Below are positions 11,701-21,930 of a DNA stretch of 64,000 nucleotides, one piece after another. The DNA comes from Citrus sinensis. Lineage: Eukaryota; Streptophyta; Magnoliopsida; Sapindales; Rutaceae. The stretch spans positions 24,311,501 to 24,375,500 of the forward strand of contig NC_068559.1 of the NCBI RefSeq assembly GCF_022201045.2, in the 5' to 3' direction. The notes under the pieces were generated by a model that saw only the letters and a program-made list of their open reading frames with translations, was not told the DNA's origin and did not search any database. Within the stretch, counting starts at the first letter, position 1, and the number at the start of each line of letters is the position of its first letter. The translations under genes and the position numbers were made by a program.

Positions 11701-13474
11701 TAGAAAAAACCATAGTGATGTTCCAAGAAATATTGTACTCCTGGAACACGTTTATGTACTCTTCTCAAGCCACCTAATGGATTGGTCGCATCTATCACAT
11801 AAACCTGTAAAACCAATAGTATAAACCTCCCAGAAAGAAAATAAGCTTAACTTGCATACTCAAAGAAAACAGTAAGAAATAAGTAAACCTTCCTCAGAAG
11901 ACGCCCTTGAGTTAGAATTCACAGTTATAAACTTGCCATCTTTGGTACTTGTTATGTCAACACAAAAGCCGGAATCACCTTCTGTAAATATTGGAGCATC
12001 ATCTGTACTATCTGATCCTAGTTTTGTGCAGAGGACCCTGCCAGGGAAAATAACAAAAATTAAATACAAGGGATGAGAAAGCATTCCCAACCTCCAAGTA
12101 AAATGGTTAGACAAAACAGAATTTGCCTGTGAGGTCGTTGATTCTCATCCGAGATTGTATAGAAGAGTGTCCTGCTATCTTGAGCCCACGCCAGGCTGAC
12201 AACCCCATCAACTGGTAACCTTGGAACTATACATTGATTTCTAAGATCCTTAATTTGAAGCATGAACTGTTCATCACCAGAAGTATCAATCGTGTATGCA
12301 AGAAAATTGTGGTCTGGTGAAACTCGGCATGTACCCACATGAACGTAACCTAGAAAAGCAATAATGCCAAGTAAAATTAACCTCAAAGAAAATAAAACCG
12401 GGTTAAAACTGTGTGGCAACAAGCAATACAAAGGGTCCAAGACAAAGGTAAGACTCAAGTGACTTTCAGAAGTACACTAACATTGACATATTATCAGCTT
12501 TGCCCTTACACTAGCCAAAAACCAGTAAGGAAGGATAAAAAAACTGTGTCGGCTCAACAAAAATTCTAACTAAAGGGGAATGCCATAAGCCCATAGGCCC
12601 AAGCAAAACTCACCATATTTTTCAGCAATTTCATTCCAATCAAGCAAAATCTCCTCCTTTCCAAATCCTCCTCTCACATTATGGAATACTGTCTGCAGCC
12701 AACCACTTTTTTCAGTCTCTAACCTCCTACATAGAAGCGGGTACTCCTTCCCCTCTGGTATGTATTGGTAGTATAACCTAGCAAGTATCGATAAAAGCAG
12801 GCCCTATTGATTTTCAAACACAATTACCGCCAAAAGGGAAATGCTATTTAACTAATGATACACAAGGTCATCAATCAAATTGACAGTAAGAGAGAACATT
12901 TTCTCAGAGATTGCATTCTATGAATAAAATCTAAACTTTGCATTCATAAATACTGACAATAACTCAATAAGCATATGCAGAATTAATTTAACAGTAATTA
13001 ACTCCGAGATTTTAACATTCTAGAAACAAGGGAAAAAAAAAGGTCTAGAAATTTATAAAAGAAGGTCAAATAGGAAAAACCGCAAAATGGGCAAGTATGG
13101 AAATGGACGAACCAAGGTCCCCAACGCTCAGGAGGAGTTGAAATGTTGGAGGGCATTCGGTTTTTCATCTCAGAAAACAGAGTACGTTGCAGGGTTTGAG
13201 TGTCAGACATGAAAGCTTGAGCATAGGAGTTTTCATGGTTGAGGTAGTTGATAAAATCAGGGTCGTTGGTGTTTTTCATCCAATGGTAGGGGTCTTGCCA
13301 TGTCAGCCCATGAGCCGAGGCTTCGTATGGAATTTTCTTTGGGACAGGAGGTGGAGGTGAAGATGAAGCCAGGGTGTGTGCTCCTGCTCTGTTAAGAGCA
13401 GAGGATATGGCGGGGAGTAATTCTAAGCGACAGGTTCGGGGTATAATCAAAGTTAGGAGCGATGTCTGAGCCAT
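8742..13474 (-). CDS. prolyl oligopeptidase family protein (S9A, oligopeptidase B/protease II-like)
   Basis: Eleven exons in order of translation: 13474-13113, 12777-12614, 12349-12127, 12037-11893, 11804-11598, 11511-11377, 10907-10779, 10508-10093, 9879-9663, 9283-9090 and 8928-8742, giving 792 aa. Residues 1-45 are Ser/Ala/Arg-rich without acids and look like an organellar transit peptide. PYHWM begins the S9A N-terminal fold; a beta-propeller follows; residues 590-792 are the alpha/beta hydrolase domain. Predicted triad: Ser643 (GYSAG), Asp729 (FHDAR) and His766 (GGHFG). The family cleaves short peptides after basic or Pro residues. Introns 3 and 10 are GC-AG. The exon 4/5 join given here uses a GA dinucleotide as donor, because the nearest GT (11888-11887) breaks the frame. 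Matches At1g69020 in type and position. Confidence 0.9.
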
Positions 13475-14280
13475 GAATGATGCTTGATAAAGCGCAAAGT
13501 TTAAAGAGCTCTTTTATACGTAGGCGTTGGAGCTGGAGATGGTTCAAAGAGTCAAAATTTTAAGATGGTGTGTGTGTATATATATATATATATGATAAAA
13601 TAAAAATAATGTAGAGATAATTTCCCCAAAATATAAAATGTTTGTTAATTTCTGTGATTCGGTTTTAAATTTTAATTTTCGCGAAGAAAGGAGACCAGCT
13701 ATGTGATCTCCATGAAGACAACAATTAAAACGCATTCATCATAGTCTCTGAAACGAATTTAAGCTGTTTTACAAAATCTTTCATTTCATCACCTTCAAGA
13801 GTTAAAATCATTTTACAAACTTCATCGAACGCTTCACCTTCAGCAGGCCTCAAGGTATGGTCTCTCCGGGCATTCGATTTCAAGAAACACAGATGTAGCT
13901 ATTTTCACATTCATGCATTCATTCTTGCTCATCAGTACCACATATTGAATAAACTTTAGATGTTCTCGAAATCTAAAATTAAAAAAAAAATTATGAATTA
14001 ACCAAATGGTGCTGTACAAAGCAAATAAAGGTTCTAAGCTCCCCCTGCTTGATTAACATATTGTAACTTGTTACCTTCATCATCAACACAAAGAATTACA
14101 CAAAGAAGTTAATATCTATAAGACTATAATCTAATAAATCGGAGACATATAAGATTATCCAACTAACCAATCAGACCAGCTACCTCCACCATACACTCAC
14201 CAACAAACTTTCAGATAAAGCCACACTTCATTTTCTTTTATTTCGTATAATCCCTTGAACTGGCAGCATTCTAACCTATT
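13475..14280. other. intergenic spacer, no gene
   Basis: Upstream region of the oligopeptidase gene and 3' flank of the BSD gene. It contains a short (TG)n(TA)n microsatellite at about 13569-13592. Nothing else is recognised. Confidence 0.7.
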
Positions 14281-17056
14281 CTAAGTAGCTTCCACCTTCT
14301 CTGAATGCTTATCATCCTCAACATCCTGCATTTGTACAGGTAGTGCATGCTCAGCATATCGTGTTAACCAAATTGAGGTGAATCCTCAAATTAAATCACA
14401 AAGCTACATCAAAGTGAATCAAAAAGGGCCAATATCGGACAGATAATGCCGCAGAATTGCCATAAATGAAATCATAAGATAATTTCAACTTACAGAATTG
14501 CCAATCTGGTCAAAATCATCATCAAAGCTCTCATCACCGTCATCTGAAAGACAATGTACTAATTAACAACTTGAATGAATAGTTGCCAAAATGAATACCA
14601 AAGATGATAAACATGCAAATGGTCAAGTACGCTTATTCAAAAGTTCGTTTCTCTATTGCACATTTAAAAGTTGGTTTATAGATAAAGTAAAACTAGAATC
14701 CTGTTCTAGGCACAGTATCAACTGCTTCATCAGAAAGGATCAGCAAGTGACAAACACAATACAACTAACAGGCGACACTTGAGCACACTGCATGCACCAA
14801 TGATGACCAGCAAGAAACAAAGTATTTATGGGGAGGAGTATAGTGGACAGGTTAGATCAGCTAATTATAGAAAACTGATTTAAATAATTATTTCCCTATG
14901 TTATTCCAGCACAATGAGGTTGTCCAAGAGTTAACCATAAAGTCATTGCAACAACAACTAAATCCTGTTGAACTATTGTCCAAAAGAGATGCTTCCCCAG
15001 TTATTATCCATAACATATCTCTCAAGTGTTTTCAAATAAAAAAAGCACTGAAGTATTTCATGTTTCCATGAGACATTCCAGCATCCTCTTATGCAACTGC
15101 TCAACTTTCCTACAGTCAGTACCACTTTGGCAATTTCACAATGGACTGATCCATTATTTCGTCATAAAAAATAACAACATTCCTCAAAGTGAATTGTGTG
15201 AAAAGTTCACACACTTAAAACTGCACTGAATTTTCAATCATATCATAGCCTCCAGGATCAGGCAATCAAAGTTTGTACAAAGTGAAAAATATGTGACAAT
15301 CAGATTTAAAATAAATGTAAGATTACATATGGAAGTTCATCTTGACATCAAACCCAGAAGGTTAAGGTACATACCTGGACCTCCATCACTTCCATCACTT
15401 TCTTCAAGATCCCCCAAAAGATATGTATCCAAGTCCTGCTCAATTGATGAGGAAGTTGAAGTCCTACTTTTCAAGTTCTTCTCTGTAACCTCTGATTTAC
15501 TAGTTTCCCCAACAATTGGAGTTGGCTTCACAGTATCATCTGTCATCTTCTTTTCATCTTTGAGCTTAATCTCTTCCATGTACTGCTTCTCGTACCTGAT
15601 TGTTGGCATAGCAAGAAAAGGAGATCCAATTTCATTAATTAAATAAGTAACTTTATTTTCTAAGCATATGTGGTTAAATTCCAGGTTTTTCTTATGAAGC
15701 TGAATTATATACAAGTTGTAAAAGTACGATGTAAAAAACTCTTCTTCTCATTTAGCAATCAAAATCCACCTCAATGGGGCAGTGTGAGGTAGTATCAAAA
15801 CAATGAAACTGACAAATACTGGCTAAAGTGGTTACTGTCAACTATACTAAAATGTATGACCCATACAGTCACACAACAAGCTACTTCTCTAAAAGATCCA
15901 AATCATGTATTCATTCATTTGTATAATTCATTATGAGTAATATAAATTTAAACAATAGATGAAATTTAGTTTACCCATTAATATGATATTGAAAAGAATA
16001 AACATCCACAATACATTATATGAATTCAATTGTTATACTTGGGTTTATTTCTTTGCTTTTAACAGTGCAACCAAAAAAATGAACCAATCTTGACAGAACA
16101 TCAATATTTATACCAAAACATCCATCAATATAACTTTGTAACTGCAAGGAAATCACAGCAAAAACAGGGAGTACATGGAAATTAGAAGCTACTTACGGAG
16201 CCACGTGAGTGCTCACAAGGGTAAAATATATCTTCCAGAATTTCCTTTCTTTCATAACACGCGGACATAATTCATATCTTAACTTGGAGATCCCCTGCAA
16301 CAAAAAGTACATTTCACAACATCAAAGACAAATTCCCAATTTAATCTACAGAATATACAAATTAACAACACACACTCCTTAAATTTACAGGCAATCACTT
16401 ATAAGCGCACAGTTTCTTTCCTTGATTTGTGACGAACTAAATTATTAAAGCAAAAAACAACAAAATCTTGACAAGAAACTAACCTTGACAGTGGCGAGAA
16501 CAAGCGTGGCATGTCTCTCTTGCCACTCCGTCAGATCCTTCCGTACATTCGACGTCGTGTTTGGCACATCAGAGGCCTCAGCTTCATCTACACAATCATC
16601 AGACAAACGAACAAAACAAAATTATCAAAAATTATTAAAAAAAAAACAGACATTTTGACTTAATTTACTTTTCTGCCAACCTTGAATAGGAAAGTTCTGG
16701 AATGTACTAGAAGTGAGTCCTTTAACAAAGTCTCTCAAGTCATCGGTGATGCCGAACTTCTGAAGCTCCAAATCCGAGACGGTGGGGCCGGAGGAAGAGC
16801 TGGCAATGGACGATAAAGAGGAGGCGAGCTGAGGCGGAATGATGTCTGTGATTGACTTGATAGGGATCTGATCGGCTTGCTTAAGCGCCGCCGTTTTGAA
16901 CTCATCGGCTTTCTTCGACGCCTCCAGCGCGAATTCTTTAGACTTTTTAGCAGTCTCGGCGAACAGATCGGCGATTTTCGTGGAGTTCGTCAGGGATTGA
17001 GACTTATTCGCCGCTTCTTCCGCGAAGGTTTTGGCTTTGTTCCAAAAACTCTCCAT
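14281..17056 (-). CDS. BSD domain-containing protein
   Basis: Six exons in order of translation: 17056-16681, 16587-16484, 16294-16197, 15595-15375, 14543-14494 and 14325-14281, giving 297 aa; all junctions are GT-AG and in frame. The N-terminus (MESFWNKAKTFAEEAANKSQ) is an Ala/Lys-rich amphipathic coiled region. Residues 90-200 hold the BSD-type helical domain, with DLTEWQERHATLVL and the aromatic FWKIYFTLV segment. The C-terminus is very acidic (DDGDESFDDDFDQIG). BSD domains occur in TFIIH p62, synapse-associated and DOS2-like proteins; the biochemical role of the plant members is unknown. It lies next to the oligopeptidase gene in the same order as At1g69020/69030. Confidence 0.9.
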
Positions 17057-18860
17057 TTTTTCACGTTCCGGTCTATCTCTTGTTTGTCCTTTGCTTCTTG
17101 TACTGCCCCTAGTAGCAGCAGCAGCAGCAGCAGGCTAGCAGCTCCTGCTCCTTCGTTAGTACGTTACTACGCTTATGATAGTTAATGCGACGCCGTTTCA
17201 TTCTTATATGCAAAATCATCAAGCGACAAGCAATGTCAGCCCGCCCGTCACTCACTCCATAAACGTGTTGCTACTACGTGCTAATTATGTTGTCGTGAGT
17301 ACGTACTACAGTCCTCGTTTGGTCGCGAGGAGAATTCAATCTGTTTTCTTATTGCAAATATTACATTTCTTTTCTCCACTTACGAGATCCGAATGGAATC
17401 CCAAATATCTTATTTTTATTTAGATTTTATCAATCGCATTAATTGATATCTATACAATTAAATTTGTTTTTTTATATACATGTCAATTGTCTCAGTAAGA
17501 GAATTATTACATTTATACTGTTTTAATTATTAGATAATTGAGTGGGAATAGTCTTTTTCCTACGAAATATGAGTGGAGTGGACACTTCTCAAATATTAAA
17601 AAATATTAGAGAGACTTTAAAATATTCGAGAGTTTAAAAAATTTGAGCAGCGTTTCAGTACATGTCAAGAGAATATCCTAGTTGTATAAGTTGTTTGTAA
17701 GCTAGGTTTGAGCATGGTTTATGTATATTCATATTGGCATCAAGGATTGAACCCATTTACCACAGTGTAAACAAACAAATCATCCAACAAATTATCTAAA
17801 ATGTAATTATGTAAGGAAGGTTTGTCTCGATTAAGTATGATCATTTCTTTCCTTGCAAAATACATACATACATACATGTCTAATTAGGATAATCTCATTT
17901 TAACAAAATAAGAATGTTATTAACAGATAAAAAGTTACAGATTTAAAATACACTAATAGTTAAAAAATAATATCTAATGTATTGAAATAAGTAATTTTTT
18001 TAATATTTTAACGATATTTTGACTTTGTTAAAGTAAGAAAATACATTGGAGAATGACTCTCTGTATATAATATGTAATTTTGTTTACATATTAGAAGTAC
18101 TTTATTTTATAAACAATTAGCCAATGCAAGTTTGCAACAAGCACCGGTGCAATCGAGCTATTATTATTGCTCTTTGTTTTTTGTAAGGGATATACATATA
18201 TAACAATGAGTTAATTTGATCGTTAATTATTCATTAAGTATTACTAGATAGCTTCTAAAAAAAAGGAAGTATTAGATAAAAAAATTTTAAAAATAATAAT
18301 TAGCACATTGATTAATGTGTGAATCAAATCAAAGTCAATGGTTGAATATTGTGGCAAATGGTCAAACACAAGATTTCCTCGGTTAATTAGCCCAGTCGAC
18401 AATCGATTACAAAAAAAAAACAAATCATATGCGAAGCGTACGGCGTGATAAAGCGTAGAGTCTATCAAGGATAATGGACACACCCACTCACATCAAAACA
18501 CAAAAACTCGCTGGTAACTTGTGAAAGCGCGTTACCGAAATATTGGAGTTCGTAGCTAACTAATTAAATTAAACCAAAAAAAAAAAAGGGGAGAAAATTC
18601 ACGGATTATCTTATTACATTCGAAAATAAAGGTCCCCAGTTTTTAGAAATAGGGTTAAAAATGTCGGCCATAAACTGATACATAATATGGGATAGATTTG
18701 TATTTAAAAAGAGAGAGAGAGAGAGAGAGAAATAACGTACGGCAGCGCTCCACGAATCACTAATTAATTATAAAGTATATAGACAAAATTAAAATACAAT
18801 AACAAAATTTGGAAACCAAAAGAGGTTAGTGCGGGGCAGTTTCCACGGGGGGGCATGTAT
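17057..18860. other. intergenic, no gene recognised
   Basis: AT-rich spacer between the BSD gene promoter and the 3' end of the RGF gene. It contains a (GA)n run at 18712-18731. A poly-AGC stretch near 17117-17135 lies in the BSD 5' flank. No ORF with coding character is seen. Confidence 0.6.
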
Positions 18861-20112
18861 TCAGGGAGCAGCGGCCGGCAAGGACTTGTTGTGGATAGGG
18901 CGTCGTCTTTTGACGTGAGAATAATCCATCGTAAAATATTGAGACGTGTCTCCTCCTTCCACCCATTCTTGCCGTGTCCCGCCTCCGGGCTTCACTCCTT
19001 GTTCCTTGTTGTTCTTGTACTTGTTGTTAAGCCTGTTTGTATTACCTAACCCATTTCACATTTCAAATATTTTAATCACATAATCATTCATAATTTTATA
19101 TACATACACGTAGGAAGCTTGTTTTTTTATATATGCGCTATCAGATTTTGCGAGATCATTTATTTATTTTTGTAGCAGGGAAAACATCTCTTTAAAGGGA
19201 GAAAAAAAAAAAAGGCTTAATATTCGAAAGAAGTGTAAAGGGGTCAGCTTGGAGGGAACCTATTTATTTCAAGATTGAAGTTTCCATTTCGTAGTAATTA
19301 TAATTTTAAAATCATAAATATCAAAATACCTTGTAAATCCTTAAATTATCAAGAAAACCTCTTATGTATTAAAGGTTCAATTTAATATTATGTGCATGCA
19401 TGGCCTTAGACACTTTGTTTATCTTATGGATATCGTAGACTGTCCGCTTAATTAGAATTGATAATCAGTTCATTTGCATGCATATCTGTATGGAACATGG
19501 ACGTACGTGAATAATTAGGAGTAAGGGAGCATGCCTTAATTTATTTCAATTTTTAGTTGGAAGGAAATGAAAAAGAAAGGAGGGGAAAGAAATAAGAGAA
19601 GAAGGTGAATTCCGAGACAAACCAACAATAGAATTGAAATTTATCTTCTTTTCTTCTTATTTTCGCTCCCCTCCTCACCTTTCCACTCCTCTCATTTCTT
19701 CCAACCAAACGTGGACTTAAAACTTTCTAAATGCAAGTGTTCTTTTTATAATTCACAGTTAATAGATGGATGATTACCAGCTGAAACATCCTCCTTATGG
19801 GTCATTTTGACTTGAGCTTCAAGTCCTTTAACTTCAGCAGTGAGCACTCTGAGCTTCCTCGGCAGCGTCAGTCGAGAAAGTTGAACTTCTTTAGCTACTT
19901 GCAACGCAACAAAATCATTAATTAAGCTAACGATCATGGAGAGAGAAGATAAAGAGAAACAAGAAGACTGAGAGAGAGCTAGAAGAAGCTCTTAATTAAT
20001 TACCTTGTACATCATGGGTTGGTTGCAGCTGAATTTCCAAAGAAGCAAAAGGAGTCTGCGACAAATAGAGGCTTATGCAAAGCACACTAGTGATGACTCT
20101 CATCAGCTCCAT
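18861..20112 (-). CDS. RGF/GOLVEN/CLEL secreted peptide hormone precursor
   Basis: Three exons join in frame: 20112-20004, 19897-19778 and 19045-18861, giving 137 aa. Residues 1-24 (MELMRVITSVLCISLYLSQT) are a signal peptide. The middle is a basic, variable propeptide. Residues 117-129 read DYSHVKRRRPIHN, preceded by Met and followed by KSLPAAAP. This matches the 13-residue tyrosine-sulfated RGF/GLV signature DY...(P/R)PxHN with its invariant Asp-Tyr and terminal His-Asn. RGF peptides bind RGFR/RGI receptor kinases and maintain the root stem-cell niche through PLETHORA. The exon 3 acceptor is TTAG (19047-19046). If exon 2 is not spliced, translation ends at 19746 without the hormone. Its location next to a gar2-related gene fits the Arabidopsis RGF8 neighbourhood (At2g03810-03830, from memory). 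Confidence 0.82.
18888..18926 (-). other. predicted mature RGF-type peptide
   Basis: Codons for DYSHVKRRRPIHN. The Asp-Tyr pair is the expected tyrosylprotein sulfotransferase site. The Pro before Ile-His-Asn is the usual hydroxylation site. Confidence 0.8.
19553..19712. repeat. foldback MITE inside RGF intron 2
   Basis: The left arm (GTTGGAAGGAAATGA..., purine-rich) and the right arm (...TCATTTCTTCCAACC, pyrimidine-rich) are reverse complements with some mismatches over about 60 bp each, so the whole unit can form a hairpin. It is non-coding and lies entirely within the intron. Target duplication is not clear. Confidence 0.55.
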
Positions 20113-21930
20113 AATTACTTTAAGCTTTCGCAGATGATGAATATTTTGCATGCAAAGCTGGCTTGCTTATGATCTTTTTGTGCTTGTGAATTGGAGTTTA
20201 TAACAAGAGGATGAAGCCCCAAGAAAGAGAGAGAAAAAGACACATACACTCGTACACAAAGCACAAAATTGTAGAGTTCCAAAACAAGTACTCCAAATAT
20301 CTTATTTTTACACTTGCCTTTTTGGGAGACTTCACAGTTCACACCATTTGAGATTTTGAGTTGCATATATGTTTTTGTCACATATTATAACAGAGGGCCC
20401 CTGATTTTCAAATATTTTAACAATAATGTCCACACAGTGCTACACATATCGACATCAAACCAAAATGCTAGTAACTTTTGAGATACAGCAACAGCTAGAT
20501 ATATCTTTTTCGCTCATTTGGGGAAAGAAAATATTTGATAATGAAACTGTGACGCACTTAATTCTTATCATTCTTAGCAAAAGAGAAGGCAGGCCAGCTC
20601 ATTTCATTCGTTAAGCTTGAATCATTAAGCAAGCAAGAATTATATGGCCTGGATATGTAGCTTCTTCAACTTTAACTCCAATTTCCAAATGCTTAAGAGG
20701 AAGCACTCTCAGAGGACATTGACATCACATAACCACCAATTTTTGGCGTCTAGCTTAGCTTAATTGACTTAAAAAGTCTTTAATAATTCACTATAAAGTG
20801 ATTCCATGAGTACATTGGTCTCTTATAAAAATTTGTCACGTTTATTTTAGGTAAAATGATGAGGGGTAAATCATTCTTATCTAGGGTTTGAGCCAATACC
20901 TGTTAGCCTTTGTATTTTAAAAAACTATCCAAAATGTCTCTATTGTATAATTATATATATCTTTGACAAGAACTGTTTAATTATTTATCACTGTTCATAT
21001 GATATATGTCATATTTAATATGACATATATCATATACTAGACGATTAGAGTGTTTATAGGTTTGTCATCTTCACAAATATTTTTTTTTAATATTTTCTTT
21101 AATTACGTAATTCTTCTTTTGTATATTTACGAGTGGTAGGATCTGTCAATTCTAAAATATTGATCCACTTCTTGGGACGGTTTTGTTAGCATTAATATTT
21201 TCCTTTAGCGTTCTTTCGTTTGAAAATTTTGCCTCGTTCGCTTTCCAAAGGGACTAATTAACTTCCAAGGTTAAATTTTTTTTTTTTTTTAAAAAAAAAG
21301 GAATTATCTTTTGTCGAAGATTTGCCATCTCTTCAAGGTGTGAATCATTTTGCATGCTCAGCGGATTTACGCGGGACAAACTTTGGTCATCTTTTGACCA
21401 CGTAAAAGGATTGAGTCTGTCAATCGAAAGGTGCCAGACAAAGACGTGGGACGGTGGAAGTGTACGTCCGTCATGCCATACAAAATTTGCAAATCAAGAT
21501 TTACATTCATTTATTAATAATATTAAGGCATCTTGAAATGTGTCAAACCATCGATCGCACTCACGGATTCACACAAGGAAATTCCGAAATGGAGTCCAAT
21601 TTCGGAAGACAAAACTATACATAATATACAAAGCCGGTTAATCACTGTTACAGCAGTAAACAAGAAAAATTAAACCGATCAAGAGAATGAATTTTAGAAG
21701 AATTAAGGTTATACTCGCAGACCAATGGGACTAAAATCAATGCATAATGCAATAAACCTACCGCACGGTACAATCCAAGCCAGATCAAGAGGATCACGGT
21801 GTATACCTATCTATATTGCTCAATAAACCATACTATAAGGGGGTAGATAAACAAAAAGAACTACAATATCAGATTTTGATGATGTATATATATTTTCGAA
21901 CTTGAACCTATTGATAGAAAGATAGAACAA
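20113..21930. other. intergenic, with a 39-bp near-perfect palindrome
   Basis: Promoter of the RGF gene and 3' flank of the gar2-related gene. At 20997-21035, two 19-bp arms are exact reverse complements separated by one T. A T14A9 run occurs at about 21277-21299. No gene is recognised. Confidence 0.6.

Noticed and set aside
19746-19937. 63-codon ORF starting MIVSLINDF as an independent small protein
   Set aside because: Its first 13 codons are intron sequence, and its last 10 codons read through a GTAATC donor. It is the middle exon of the RGF precursor.
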